Of a stretch of DNA of 64,000 nt, positions 17,197 to 27,005 are shown piece by piece (position 1 is the first letter of the stretch; the number at the start of each line of letters is the position of its first letter). Location of the stretch: positions 33,737 through 97,736 of the forward strand of contig CAZZHH010000004.1 of assembly GCA_964653595.1 (NCBI GenBank), given 5' to 3'. The position numbers and the translations under genes are program-made. This DNA is from JBAXTE01 sp964653595. Its GTDB lineage: Bacteria > Bacteroidota > Bacteroidia > Bacteroidales > WCHB1-69. A model generated the notes under the pieces. The model had not been told where the DNA came from and made no database searches. It saw nothing but the letters and a program-made list of their open reading frames with translations.

Positions 17197-18393
17197 CTAT
17201 TTTTTTGTAATCGATTGTTGAATTAGTTGATGTAATTTTTCTCCCTGACTTTGCCAGTTAAAATTAGAGACGTACAAAAATGCATTATCAGCTATGGATT
17301 TTGCAAGTTCGTAATTTTCAAATAAAGAGAGGATCGATTTAGCAAATTCAGCAGCGTCATCGGCAACAAGAATATCCTTTCCTGCGATGGCTTTGAGAGA
17401 TTTATTTGCAATATTGCTTGTAACACAAGGAACTTTCATTGCCATCGCTTCCAAAAGTTTATTTTGCAGACCTGATCCCATTCTCATTGGGGCAACAAAA
17501 ATTTTTGCTCGTTGATAGAATGGACGTAAATCATCCACAAAACCAGTCACCATAGTGTTCTCAGAAACAAGAGAATTCACTCTAATATGTGGATTTGCAC
17601 CGGCCAAAACAACCTTCATCGTTGGGTAATATTTCCAAACCAAGGGCATGATTTCATTCACTAAATATTCAGATGCATCAATATTTGGCATATACCCCAT
17701 ATTGCCAGTAAATAAAATATCTATATCTTTTTCTGTGACTTCCGATTTATAAAAGTCGAAATCAACACCATTTAAAACAACCATAATTGAATATTTTTCT
17801 TGAGGATCCATCCATTTTTTATCTACTTCACTGATAATCGTTTTAAAGGAAAATTTTTTATTCAATAACAATTCGTAGCGTTTCAACAATTTGAATTCTA
17901 ACCAAAAGGGTAGTTTATAAAAAAAATTTACTTTCTCAAATCTTCTATACATACCCATAGAAAATGCATCTTGAAAATCGATAACTTTAGGAAAGTTAGA
18001 ATTTTCCACATAAGGTGCCATTCGATGTAATTGCACATAAATGGAATGTGGATTTACCCTTTTGATCCATTTATTAATTCTGATATGAGTTATAAAATTG
18101 TGGAACAACCCTACTTGAAATGGGCGAATATTAAAAAAAGATTGGAGAATACCAAGTAAACTAAAAAACCAATTATTTTTTATAAAAATAATTTCTTTGC
18201 AATATTTTTCTAAGAATACAATAGCTTGTTGATTGAATTTGTGATTTTGGCATAAGGCACACAAGTATATATCATAGTACAAAGAAAGCTCTTTAATCTG
18301 GTGGTATGCCCGCAACTTGTCCCCTTTTTCAAGCGGATAAGGTACTCTTGAGAGCAAAACTACAAGTTTCTCTTTCCCTATTTGCTTAGTCAT
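17197..18393 (-). CDS. GT4-family glycosyltransferase
   Basis: A 398-residue GT-B enzyme. The N-terminal domain opens with LVVLLSRVPYPLEKGDKLRAYHQ, in which the basic Lys-Gly-Asp loop binds donor phosphate. The C-terminal donor domain has DILFTGNMGYMPNIDA, VLAGANPH and the E-x7-E-like stretch GSGLQNKLLEAMAMKVPCVTS. These enzymes act on the cytoplasmic face and transfer a sugar from a nucleotide sugar, with retained anomeric configuration. It overlaps the preceding GT4 gene by 8 bases, so the pair is translated together and probably acts in sequence on one glycan. Donor and acceptor are not predictable. Confidence 0.88.
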   Translation of the reverse strand: MTKQIGKEKLVVLLSRVPYPLEKGDKLRAYHQIKELSLYYDIYLCALCQNHKFNQQAIVFLEKYCKEIIFIKNNWFFSLLGILQSFFNIRPFQVGLFHNFITHIRINKWIKRVNPHSIYVQLHRMAPYVENSNFPKVIDFQDAFSMGMYRRFEKVNFFYKLPFWLEFKLLKRYELLLNKKFSFKTIISEVDKKWMDPQEKYSIMVVLNGVDFDFYKSEVTEKDIDILFTGNMGYMPNIDASEYLVNEIMPLVWKYYPTMKVVLAGANPHIRVNSLVSENTMVTGFVDDLRPFYQRAKIFVAPMRMGSGLQNKLLEAMAMKVPCVTSNIANKSLKAIAGKDILVADDAAEFAKSILSLFENYELAKSIADNAFLYVSNFNWQSQGEKLHQLIQQSITKK

Positions 18394-19603
18394 GATGTAA
18401 AGATTTGTAAAAATCGACCAAAGACGGAGTGATAATTGCCATGTTATGTTCTAAATGAATTAACTCATGCGCATTATTTCCAATAATTTTTCTTAAATCA
18501 TGATTTTCTATCAACAATTTAATAGCATCTGTAAATTGAACTTCATCATCCGCGATAATAATATCGTGTTTATCTGTATAATTGATACCCTCAGCACCAA
18601 CTGTTGTGGTTACGACAGGTTTGCCGAGTAGCATACTTTCTATAATTTTAATTCGTATACCACTACCCGAAAAGAGCGGTGTTATGATGATATCGCAATC
18701 GTTGATAAAAGAGTACGCATCTTCCACTTCTCCATGAACCGACAAATTGGGAAATTGATAATTGTAAAAAGAATTGGGAATAAGTCGGCCTGCAAGGTGA
18801 AAATGGACCTTTGAGTTAGCCAAAAAATTTGGAATCCAGACATTTTCAATAAACCATTCCATTCCCTCAATGTTGGGATACCAATTCATGGAACCAATAT
18901 ATCCAATATGTATTACAGATTGGTTTACACCTATGCTTTTAGGAATAACTTGATTTATAACAGAATTATTAATTCCAAAAGGGATCACCTTCATTGGCTT
19001 ATAGCAGCCATTTTGAAGAAAAAAATCCATATCGGGTTTGGAAATTGTGATGATACCATCAGCTAAGTTTATCGATTTTAACTCATAATCCATCAAGGTT
19101 TTTGATAAATGATTGAGATAAATTTTTTTCAACAAGGATGTACAATTATCGCATAATCTTTTCCAAATACGGTGTTCGATATTGTGAGCACGAATTACGA
19201 TCTTGGCATCGGAATACTTCCGTATTGTAGGTATATATGGCGCTAAAAAAATAGTTTCAATTTGTACAATATCAAAGGATTGTTTTTTTAAAACTTCAAT
19301 TAATTTATTCTTAAAATTATGAGAAATAAAACGTTCGACATGGTAAGATTTATTTTGAAATAAGTTGATAAATGCATTTTTTGGTTTCACTTTTAAGTCG
19401 ATATCAACAAACTCAATTTGAGTGGAATCAACGTAATTTTTGGGGAGTTGATCCATACTTACATTGTACTTATATGAGTTTACTGCAATTATTTTGACTT
19501 GATGGCCAGCTTCTAATAAGCTCTGGGTAATGTTATTCATAGCAATCGACCCACCTTCAAGTGGAGGGTAAGGTGGCTTATTGCAAAGTTGTAATATTTT
19601 CAT
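18386..19603 (-). CDS. GT4-family glycosyltransferase
   Basis: A 405-residue GT-B protein of the same class as the gene that overlaps it by 8 bases downstream, but clearly divergent from it. N-terminal KILQLCNKPPYPPLEGGS is the Gly-rich donor-phosphate loop. The C-terminal domain carries HIGYIGSMNWYPNIEGMEW, FHLAGR, and SGSGIRIKIIESMLLGKPVV with the family's retaining-enzyme acidic pair. It starts 3 bases after the LptF-like gene, which suggests a role in assembling a cell-envelope glycan such as lipopolysaccharide. The sugar is unknown. Confidence 0.88.
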   Translation of the reverse strand: MKILQLCNKPPYPPLEGGSIAMNNITQSLLEAGHQVKIIAVNSYKYNVSMDQLPKNYVDSTQIEFVDIDLKVKPKNAFINLFQNKSYHVERFISHNFKNKLIEVLKKQSFDIVQIETIFLAPYIPTIRKYSDAKIVIRAHNIEHRIWKRLCDNCTSLLKKIYLNHLSKTLMDYELKSINLADGIITISKPDMDFFLQNGCYKPMKVIPFGINNSVINQVIPKSIGVNQSVIHIGYIGSMNWYPNIEGMEWFIENVWIPNFLANSKVHFHLAGRLIPNSFYNYQFPNLSVHGEVEDAYSFINDCDIIITPLFSGSGIRIKIIESMLLGKPVVTTTVGAEGINYTDKHDIIIADDEVQFTDAIKLLIENHDLRKIIGNNAHELIHLEHNMAIITPSLVDFYKSLHHD

Positions 19604-19606
19604 CTT

Positions 19607-21043
19607 TTATTTATTTGCCTTATTTTTCATTTTAAAAACCTTCATCCATTTTTGCCATGCTTCTGCATCCAACAGTTGAGAATCGGTGGTTGCTTTCCAC
19701 AAAAGGAATATACCCAATGGAAACAATACAACAGTAGAAATCCACATTCCAACAGAAGCCGAAAATACACCCTCACGAGCAAACTTTTCACCAGTTATGT
19801 TGATAATCCAAAAAAGGATAAACACAAAAACAGAAAACACCATAGGGAAACCTAATCCTCCTTTTCGAATGATGGAACCAAGGGGAGCACCTATCATAAA
19901 CAAAAGCACACAAGCTAACGACAATGAAAATTTTCGATGCCATTCGATCTCATATTTCCACTTCATTTTGTATTGCATACGATAGTCTTGCTTATTAAAC
20001 TCAATATTCTCCTTTTGATTTCGAGCTGCATTTAAAGCAAAATCAATGATCGATTTTTTTTCTACCTCATTCAAATCCGACATTGGATCGGAATTTATAG
20101 AAGATATTTGACTTGAATTATATACATTCGAGGTATCATAAAAATTGTTGAGATAATAAAAATTACTTACCAGTGTTTTAGAAAAAATTGATTTTTGTTT
20201 TTGCACCAACACATTCATAGAATCAATTACATTATCAAGTTGACCAATATCTAACATCTGGTACCCTTTTTTTAAAAAGTCATCGTTGGTTTTGCTCATC
20301 GAAAAAGAGCTTAAGTTCATCCTTTTTTGATTTTCAGAAAATTTAATTCTCGTCAATGGTCTAATCAAACTATATATACCTCTTTTAGGATCTTCATCCA
20401 TGATAAACCCATTGTATAGTGTAAAAATTAAATATTTTTTATCGGCAGTCATTACCATTTTTCCCCACTCTGCTCTCGTAACGGTGGTATTACCCATTCG
20501 TTTGCTATGATCATATATCAACACATCATGGATGGTTTCGTTATCGCGCTCTTTTTTGGCAATTCGTATAACATAATTATCGATACTCGAATTAAAAACA
20601 CCCTCTTGAATGGTGAGAGCTGGCTTTTGTTCTCGCACATCGAAAAGGATAGACTGAAATTTTAAATTTGCCAGAGGCAGCACATTATTGGCAAAGAAAA
20701 AGGTAGAGATACTTAAAATAAATACAAAAACAAAAAGGGGAACCATTATTTTGCGCATCGATATTCCAGCAGATTTCATTGCAACAAGCTCATATCTCTC
20801 TCCCAAATTTCCAAACAGCATAAGAGAAGATAATAAAACCGCTAATGGAACCGCTAGTGGCACAAATGTAGAAGAAGCATAAAATAAAAGTTGAGCAATT
20901 ATTTGCCATTCAAGACCTTTTCCTACTAAATCGTCAATGTATTTCCACAAAAACTGCATCAACAACACAAATAGTGCAATAAAAAAAGTTGCTAAAAATG
21001 GACCAAAATATTGCCTTAACACATACAAATGTAGCTTTTTCAC
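19607..21043 (-). CDS. LptF/LptG (YjgP/YjgQ) family lipopolysaccharide export permease
   Basis: The 478-residue protein has three N-terminal transmembrane segments (about 13-120), a large periplasmic jelly-roll part (about 125-380) and three C-terminal segments, the layout of LptF/LptG. These are the membrane subunits of the ABC system that extracts lipopolysaccharide from the inner membrane and passes it to LptC/LptA. The start codon is GTG (GTG AAA AAG CTA), the only start near the first hydrophobic segment. An Asn/Ser-rich region of about 50 residues (near 285-330) sits in the periplasmic part. It heads a run with two GT4 genes; the LptB ATPase is not in this window. Confidence 0.9.
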   Translation of the reverse strand: MKKLHLYVLRQYFGPFLATFFIALFVLLMQFLWKYIDDLVGKGLEWQIIAQLLFYASSTFVPLAVPLAVLLSSLMLFGNLGERYELVAMKSAGISMRKIMVPLFVFVFILSISTFFFANNVLPLANLKFQSILFDVREQKPALTIQEGVFNSSIDNYVIRIAKKERDNETIHDVLIYDHSKRMGNTTVTRAEWGKMVMTADKKYLIFTLYNGFIMDEDPKRGIYSLIRPLTRIKFSENQKRMNLSSFSMSKTNDDFLKKGYQMLDIGQLDNVIDSMNVLVQKQKSIFSKTLVSNFYYLNNFYDTSNVYNSSQISSINSDPMSDLNEVEKKSIIDFALNAARNQKENIEFNKQDYRMQYKMKWKYEIEWHRKFSLSLACVLLFMIGAPLGSIIRKGGLGFPMVFSVFVFILFWIINITGEKFAREGVFSASVGMWISTVVLFPLGIFLLWKATTDSQLLDAEAWQKWMKVFKMKNKANK

Positions 21044-21061
21044 AAATCTTTTTTTTTATTG

Positions 21062-21069
21062 CAAAAGTA
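21062..21069 (-). promoter_or_regulatory. -7 promoter element for the lptF-like operon
   Basis: The minus strand reads TACTTTTG, matching TAnnTTTG, about 19 bases upstream of the GTG start. A TTTG at 21082-21085 is only 12 bases away, too close for a standard -33 box. The remaining intergenic bases up to 21288 show nothing else I can support. Confidence 0.4.
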
Positions 21070-21288
21070 TCATTTTTTTTTCAAATTATTGGGAAAAACA
21101 GGAATCTATGTTCTTCAATTTAGGATAATTTATAAAACGAGTATCATGGATTACGTCCTTCAATAAACGCTAATTAGAGAACCATGATTAAAACGAAAAA
21201 GTGTCCTTATCAAAAAGGAGATTATCATGTCAACTTATCTAGAGCATACGAAACTTTCAAACTCCTCCTTTATCTTTCAGAGAAAAAA

Positions 21289-21966
21289 TTATTCTTTAGG
21301 TTTTTTTTTCTCATATTTTCTGTCATTGATAACATAAATCACTCTAAATGTCAGCATGTTATGATACTGTTTTCTCCAATGTTGTGCAGATAGCACATTC
21401 CCTTTTTCAAAGGATCGCTCTCGAATTGGGATTACAGAATAAGCATATCTAAAATTAAACTTCCACTGATGGTATATTTTAAAACGGACATCTGCAAGTA
21501 CATTCCAATCAGATCTTTCGTATGTCCCTGAGGTGGTGGTGGTAGTTGAAACCAAAGAACCATTTTCATATTCTTTTACCCCAATTGCTCGTCCCCACGA
21601 AAAACCTAGCCCAAAAGTAAATCCTCCTTTATCTTCGTAATGTAGCATAAATGGGGTTTCTACATAATCTAAAAACAGACGATATTTCCACTTTTGAGGA
21701 AAAGTATCCACAGCTGTTTTTTTTGCCATAGATCCCTTCTGATTATACAATGTTTCGATGCTCACCAACCATTTTTTACTCTTCTCGATAGGAAAAATAA
21801 CACCTAAGCCTATATTTGCACCCACTTTTTTATAACCATATACTTCATCACCATCTACTTGCGAAATATTAACACCCCCAATTATTTGGCCTTTAAAAAT
21901 CTGAGCATTCGTTGGATTTATTGCAACAAAAAATAAAACCAACATTGTTATTATCTGTTTTTTCAT
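21289..21966 (-). CDS. Outer-membrane beta-barrel protein (PorT-like superfamily)
   Basis: I start at MKKQIITM (225 residues), since the Sec signal peptide begins there and cleavage fits after TNAQ; the upstream 22 codons of open frame look spurious. After the signal come alternating strands: IIGGVNISQVDG, VGANIGLGVIF, WLVSIETLYNQKG, FTFGLGFSWGRAIG and a final MLTFRVIYVI ending in an aromatic/charged tail. This matches small Bacteroidota barrel proteins grouped as PorT-like/outer-membrane beta-barrel. Their roles vary and often are unknown. It lies 58 bases downstream of tex and may share its transcript. Confidence 0.72.
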   Translation of the reverse strand: MKKQIITMLVLFFVAINPTNAQIFKGQIIGGVNISQVDGDEVYGYKKVGANIGLGVIFPIEKSKKWLVSIETLYNQKGSMAKKTAVDTFPQKWKYRLFLDYVETPFMLHYEDKGGFTFGLGFSWGRAIGVKEYENGSLVSTTTTTSGTYERSDWNVLADVRFKIYHQWKFNFRYAYSVIPIRERSFEKGNVLSAQHWRKQYHNMLTFRVIYVINDRKYEKKKPKE

Positions 21967-22024
21967 ACAATAATATCTAGATTTGTGGATTGAAAAATTT
22001 AAATTCAGACTTACTTTACCCATT

Positions 22025-24160
22025 TTAATCACTTACCTCTTTCATACTCAATCCGATTCTTTTTCTATCTATTTCTACCGACAATACTTTAACGATAACT
22101 TTTTGATTTAATTTTATCTCTTGATTGATGTCGGACACAAACTTATTAGCTATATGACTAATATGTACAAACCCATCTTGATGAACGCCAATATCTACAA
22201 ATGCACCAAAATTAGTAATATTTGTCACTATTCCAGGTAATACCATTCCAATTTGCAAGTCATCCATTCTATGCACTCGGTGATCGAATTCAAACATATC
22301 AAATTTTGCTCTTGGATCTCTTCCAGGTTTAGCTAATTCAGCTATAATATCCTTGAGAGTTGGAATTCCAACTTTTTCTGTTACGAATTCTGCAAGATTA
22401 ATTTGTTTTTGCAATTCATCCTTTTGGATAAGTTCTTCCAGAGAACATCCTACCTTTTTAGCCATTTTTTCAACTACATGATAGCTTTCAGGATGCACAG
22501 CACTTTTATCTAATGGATTTTTTGCATCTCGAATCCTTAAAAAGCCAGCTGATTGTTCAAAAGCTTTGTCGCCAAAACGGGGGACCTTTTTTAGTTGATT
22601 TCGAGTTAGAAAAGGGCCATTCTCATTTCTAAATTCGACAATATTCTGAGCTAACGACGGACCAATTCCTGAAACATAAGAGAGTAGCTCTTTACTGGCA
22701 GTATTCACCTCCACTCCTACTTTATTAACGGAACTTTCTACCACTTGATTTAATTGTTCCTGTAAAAGATTTTGATTTACATCGTGTTGATATTGACCAA
22801 CTCCAATAGATTTTGGATCAATTTTCACCAATTCAGCTAACGGATCCATTAGTCTTCGACCAATAGAGACAGCGCCTCTTACGGTAACATCATAATTTGG
22901 AAATTCTGCTCGAGCAATAGAAGATGCAGAATAAACAGAAGCACCACTTTCGTTTACCACAATAGCTACTACATCGGATTTAAAAGGAATTCGACGTATA
23001 AAAGATTCAGTTTCTCTTCCAGCAGTCCCATTTCCTATTGCAATAGCTTCCACTCTGAACTGCTCAACCAATCGTTGAATTTTTGCAGACGCTTCGCGTT
23101 GTTCATTTTGAGGAGGATGAGGATAAATGGTTTCATTGTGCAATAGTTTTCCTTGTGGGTTAACTACCACCACCTTACAACCAGTTCTAAATCCAGGATC
23201 AAGCGCAAGGACTGTCTTTTGGCCCAACGGTGGTGCCATAAGAAGTTGCCGAAGATTGTCGCCAAATACCCGAATAGCTTCTAAATCGGCTTTTTCTTTA
23301 AGCATTTGACGCATTTCAGTTTCTAAAGACGGTTGAATCAATCTTTTATATGCATCTTTAACTGCTTTTTGGACTTGTTGTCCTGCTTCATTGGATGATT
23401 TTACAAACTTACGCTCTATTATTTGAAGAGCTTTTTCGGAATCTGGCTCAACGCTTAACTTTAAAAAACCTTCCGTTTCACCTCTAAACATTGCTAAAAT
23501 CCGATGGGATGGTGCTTTAGAAATCTTCTCCCCAAAATCAAAATAGGTCTGATATTTGGCAGCATCAACCTCCTTCCCTTTCATTAATTTGGTTGAAATT
23601 ATTGCTTCATTTTTAAATAGACTTCGGATTCTACTTCTCACTCCAGAATCTTCCGACACCCATTCTGCGATGAGATCACGCGCACCACTCAATGCTTCTT
23701 CTACATTATTAACACAAAGTTTTGAATTTACAAACCTAGATGAATATGAGTCGAGGGATTGAGAATTTTGAATCATTAGAAGTTTTGCCAATGGCTCTAA
23801 TCCTTTTTCACGTGCCATAGAAGCTTTTGTTTTCCTTTTCGGTTTGAATGGTAAATAAAGATCTTCTAATTCGTAAATAGAGATTGCATCTTCAATTTTT
23901 TGAGCCAATTCCTGTGTTAAATTTCCCTGTTCGGCAATCGTATCTAAAATTGATTTACGCCGATTGTCAAGCTCTACAAGTTGTTTGTAGCGATCGCGAA
24001 TTTGGGCCACTTGAACTTCATCAAGACTACCAGTAGCTTCTTTTCGATACCTAGAAATAAAAGGAATGGTTGCTCCTTCGTTTAATAAAGCGAGTGTATT
24101 TGTAATTTGTTTCTCCTTTATATTCAACTCAGAAGAGAGCAAATTCAAGTATTTATCCAT
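22025..24160 (-). CDS. tex: Tex-family S1 RNA-binding protein (YhgF)
   Basis: A 711-residue Tex protein starting at MDKYLNLLSS; a TTG two codons upstream is unlikely to be the start. Order: N-terminal helical Tex domain with FISRYRKEATGSLDE (about 35-50), a YqgF/RNase H-like domain (VLALDPGFRTGCKVVVVN near 320), helix-hairpin-helix segments (ELLSYVSGIGPSLAQNIVEFR near 495) and a C-terminal S1 RNA-binding domain (VTNITNFGAFVDIGVHQDG near 650). Tex is a cytoplasmic nucleic-acid-binding factor linked to transcription and RNA handling. The precise reaction is not settled. Confidence 0.95.
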   Translation of the reverse strand: MDKYLNLLSSELNIKEKQITNTLALLNEGATIPFISRYRKEATGSLDEVQVAQIRDRYKQLVELDNRRKSILDTIAEQGNLTQELAQKIEDAISIYELEDLYLPFKPKRKTKASMAREKGLEPLAKLLMIQNSQSLDSYSSRFVNSKLCVNNVEEALSGARDLIAEWVSEDSGVRSRIRSLFKNEAIISTKLMKGKEVDAAKYQTYFDFGEKISKAPSHRILAMFRGETEGFLKLSVEPDSEKALQIIERKFVKSSNEAGQQVQKAVKDAYKRLIQPSLETEMRQMLKEKADLEAIRVFGDNLRQLLMAPPLGQKTVLALDPGFRTGCKVVVVNPQGKLLHNETIYPHPPQNEQREASAKIQRLVEQFRVEAIAIGNGTAGRETESFIRRIPFKSDVVAIVVNESGASVYSASSIARAEFPNYDVTVRGAVSIGRRLMDPLAELVKIDPKSIGVGQYQHDVNQNLLQEQLNQVVESSVNKVGVEVNTASKELLSYVSGIGPSLAQNIVEFRNENGPFLTRNQLKKVPRFGDKAFEQSAGFLRIRDAKNPLDKSAVHPESYHVVEKMAKKVGCSLEELIQKDELQKQINLAEFVTEKVGIPTLKDIIAELAKPGRDPRAKFDMFEFDHRVHRMDDLQIGMVLPGIVTNITNFGAFVDIGVHQDGFVHISHIANKFVSDINQEIKLNQKVIVKVLSVEIDRKRIGLSMKEVSD

Positions 24161-24186
24161 GAACAATATTTTTTTACAAAAGTAAT

Positions 24187-24220
24187 AAAAAAAGAGGCTG
24201 TTATGATGAATAACAGCCTC
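24187..24220 (-). terminator. Terminator of the subtilisin gene
   Basis: A perfect 11-bp stem GAGGCTGTTAT / ATAACAGCCTC with a 5-base loop. On the minus strand a run of T (A at 24187-24193 in plus) follows. It lies about 25 bases past the protease stop codon and before tex, so it separates the two genes. Confidence 0.88.
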
Positions 24221-24244
24221 TGAAAGAAATTTTAACCAAAATAA

Positions 24245-26770
24245 TTATCTTGCAACGGATACTTTTTTTGTTGCAATCTTATTTTCATTTTTGATAGTTA
24301 CTAGATATAATCCATTTGCCATATCTGAAGTTTCGATAGCCATTCCGCCAGTATTTGCTTGCGTATATTTTAATGATTTTACAAATCTACCATTCATATC
24401 CGAAATGATAATATCGGCATTATTAAATGTGTTGTCTGAAAAATTCAAGAAGAAAACGTCGCTGGTTGGATTTGGAGAAAGAATTACTCCAGCAGAAAAA
24501 TCTTGATCTTCCATCGATGCAGGAGCACCGATAAAAATATCATCTATCATAAAGATAAATGCATCATTAGAAGTACAATTTATACCTATATAAATATTTT
24601 GACCATTATAAGAAGATAAAGGAAATTCCTTTAAAGTCCAAGTCAATGGAGCCTGAATAGCAGTTGCTCCTGTTAAGAAAGAGGTAAAGTTATTAGGTTG
24701 GTTTCCAACAGTATTCACTCCAACTTTATAAGTTTCCAAACCATATTGGCCGGTATATGAGCGAACCCACATAGACAATTTCCAATTTGAGCCACCTACA
24801 AGAATTCTAGGAGAGATAAGCCAGTCGTTATTTGGAGCTGGGCTCGAAGCAAAACTAGCACCAAATCTAGCCCCACCATGGGGTTCAGCACCTGTAACTG
24901 CAGGAGTAGTAGTAGTTGGATTAAACGCTATAAAAGACATAGCGGTGCCTGATCCTGGAAAGGTAACATCTGTAATACCATAAGTAGGATTCCCATCCAC
25001 ATCTACTCCTGTCCATGGCGTAAAAGTAGTTTGAAAATCAGTACAAGATTCAAAATCTAAAGAGAAGCTAGAACTAGCAGCAGAAACGGTGATATATCCA
25101 GTTTTGGTTTCTGTGTCAGTGGCACTTGCAGAATTCGTAATTGTTAACGATACAGTGTAGGTCCCAGGAGTAGAATAAGTAACTGATTGAGATGTCACAT
25201 TACCAGCAGTAGCTGGACTACCACCTGTAAATGTCCATGCACGATTGGTAATGGTGCCGGTACCAGGTGTAGATGCATCGGTAAAAGTAACCGTTAACGG
25301 AGCTGTACCAGAAGTAACATTGGCAGAAAAGTTTGCATAAGGAGTTGTGCTACCACCAATGCAATTTAAAGCTGCTTGAGCATCTACTAATCCACTACCA
25401 CTCATAATTGGGTTAGAACCTGTACCCAAAGTTTGCGCAGTAGATTTTAAACAACTCTCAATTTGTGAAGGAGTAGCAGAGGGATTTTTCGATAACAACA
25501 GGCCACAAAGACCAGCTACCATAGGTGTAGCCATGGAAGTACCTTGCATCCCATCGTAATTTCCAGTAACAGTAGTCAAACCAGATAAGCGTAAAAATTG
25601 GTTTGTGCAGTATGTTGTACTTATCAAGTTCATTCCATAGGTAACATGATTTCCGCCAGAACATGCGACATCTATCCAAGTACCATGTTGAGAAAATGAA
25701 GCCAATTTTTTGTCTGAATCCACAGCAGCTACAGAAATAACATTGTTGTAACCAGCTGGATAATTTACTTCATTACCCATATCACCTTCATTTCCAGCAG
25801 CGGCAACGGTTGTAATTCCGTTATTATAATAGGTAGTAAATTGAGTTTGTTCAGTAGTTGAACTAGTAGTACCTCCTAACGATAAACTAAGAACTTTAAC
25901 AGATAATCCCACGCAAAAATTAGCACCACGTGTAATATTTGTGGTCCACATATCACCATTATTATCAGCTGCACGAGCAGCTATGAGTGTAACGCCACCC
26001 CCAATAGATGCAACCCCAACACTGTTATTATTTTTTGCACCTATTAATCCAGCGCAATGCGTACCATGCGACCATTCGTAGGAAGGACATCCACCTTGTG
26101 TTTGAATTTGAGTTGCAGTACAATTAGTAGTTTGACTAACTGTAGTTGGAGGTGATGATTTGCCTACTCCTGTAGTAGCTGGACTTACAGAAGCATTGCA
26201 TTGATTTGTAGCGGATATTCCTAAATCAGGATGCTCAGCCCAAATTGCATTGTCAACTACACCGACTTTAACAGAAGAAACACCTTGTTGAATATCCCAT
26301 GCTTGTGGCGCTTTAATCAGTGTTAAATGCCAATTGATTCCTACTCCTGATGGAGTTGAATAGTAAGGATCGTTAGGCACAAAAAATGCTTTTCTTCTAG
26401 CATCCTTTTCAACATATTCTATTATTGGAATCTGTTTTAACTCATTTAAAAATTGATCGATTCGATAAATATCACTAAATTCAACAAAAAAGATTCTCAA
26501 AAGTTTAGGATCTTTTAATGCGTCTAATTCTCTTGAAACTCTAGTAACACCATATTTTGAGATTAAATCACTCATAAAAGTTAAATCGGACAATTGAACC
26601 GATTTGTCATCATTAATTTTGCCTCTAAAATTATAATTGTCTTTTAATTTAAAAATAAGCGATCCGTCTTTAAAATTGTAATCGACAGTTTGAGCTTTCA
26701 TTGCTCCATACGATAGCATAACAATTGCAAACAACAAAAGTGTTGTTTTAAAGAGTTGATTCTTTTTCAT
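24245..26770 (-). CDS. Secreted subtilisin-like (S8) protease with PKD, cleaved-adhesin and T9SS sorting domains
   Basis: I start at MKKNQLFKTT (841 residues). The frame is open 45 codons further, but the signal peptide begins here and the promoter at 26812-26844 would lie inside that extension. Signal peptide 1-26, propeptide about 30-130, S8 catalytic domain about 150-470 with Asp173 (VGVVDNAI), His235 (HGTHCAG), Asn326 (AAGNEG) and Ser412 (GTSMATP). Then a PKD domain (about 480-562), a cleaved-adhesin/MAM-like domain (about 568-748) and a type A T9SS sorting domain (about 762-841, LSPNPTSD to KKVSVAR). Predicted to be exported by Sec and T9SS to the surface or medium. The residue after Asp173 is Asn instead of the usual Thr/Ser. 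Confidence 0.95.
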   Translation of the reverse strand: MKKNQLFKTTLLLFAIVMLSYGAMKAQTVDYNFKDGSLIFKLKDNYNFRGKINDDKSVQLSDLTFMSDLISKYGVTRVSRELDALKDPKLLRIFFVEFSDIYRIDQFLNELKQIPIIEYVEKDARRKAFFVPNDPYYSTPSGVGINWHLTLIKAPQAWDIQQGVSSVKVGVVDNAIWAEHPDLGISATNQCNASVSPATTGVGKSSPPTTVSQTTNCTATQIQTQGGCPSYEWSHGTHCAGLIGAKNNNSVGVASIGGGVTLIAARAADNNGDMWTTNITRGANFCVGLSVKVLSLSLGGTTSSTTEQTQFTTYYNNGITTVAAAGNEGDMGNEVNYPAGYNNVISVAAVDSDKKLASFSQHGTWIDVACSGGNHVTYGMNLISTTYCTNQFLRLSGLTTVTGNYDGMQGTSMATPMVAGLCGLLLSKNPSATPSQIESCLKSTAQTLGTGSNPIMSGSGLVDAQAALNCIGGSTTPYANFSANVTSGTAPLTVTFTDASTPGTGTITNRAWTFTGGSPATAGNVTSQSVTYSTPGTYTVSLTITNSASATDTETKTGYITVSAASSSFSLDFESCTDFQTTFTPWTGVDVDGNPTYGITDVTFPGSGTAMSFIAFNPTTTTPAVTGAEPHGGARFGASFASSPAPNNDWLISPRILVGGSNWKLSMWVRSYTGQYGLETYKVGVNTVGNQPNNFTSFLTGATAIQAPLTWTLKEFPLSSYNGQNIYIGINCTSNDAFIFMIDDIFIGAPASMEDQDFSAGVILSPNPTSDVFFLNFSDNTFNNADIIISDMNGRFVKSLKYTQANTGGMAIETSDMANGLYLVTIKNENKIATKKVSVAR

Positions 26771-26811
26771 TATAAATTCCCCCATAATTTGTTTTGTATT
26801 TATTGTTTTTA

Positions 26812-26844
26812 CAAAGTTATTAAAATTTAATTGAAATAACCAAA
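26812..26844 (-). promoter_or_regulatory. Promoter of the subtilisin gene (complete Bacteroidota type)
   Basis: On the minus strand TTTG (26841-26844) is followed after 21 bases by TAACTTTG (26812-26819), matching the Bacteroidota consensus TTTG-N19-21-TAnnTTTG. It would give a leader of roughly 35 bases before the ATG at 26770 and supports the shorter protease start. Confidence 0.75.
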
Positions 26845-27005
26845 TTATCACCGAAAAAATATTCGCTAGAGGGATATCTAAAAACCTGATTAACAACAAA
26901 AACAAACTAAATCGATTAACCTTATTCCTAAAACCAGAAAAGACATTAATAAAACATTCAAAAATCGATATTTCGATGAATTATCTGAATTTACTTAAAA
27001 CAAAT

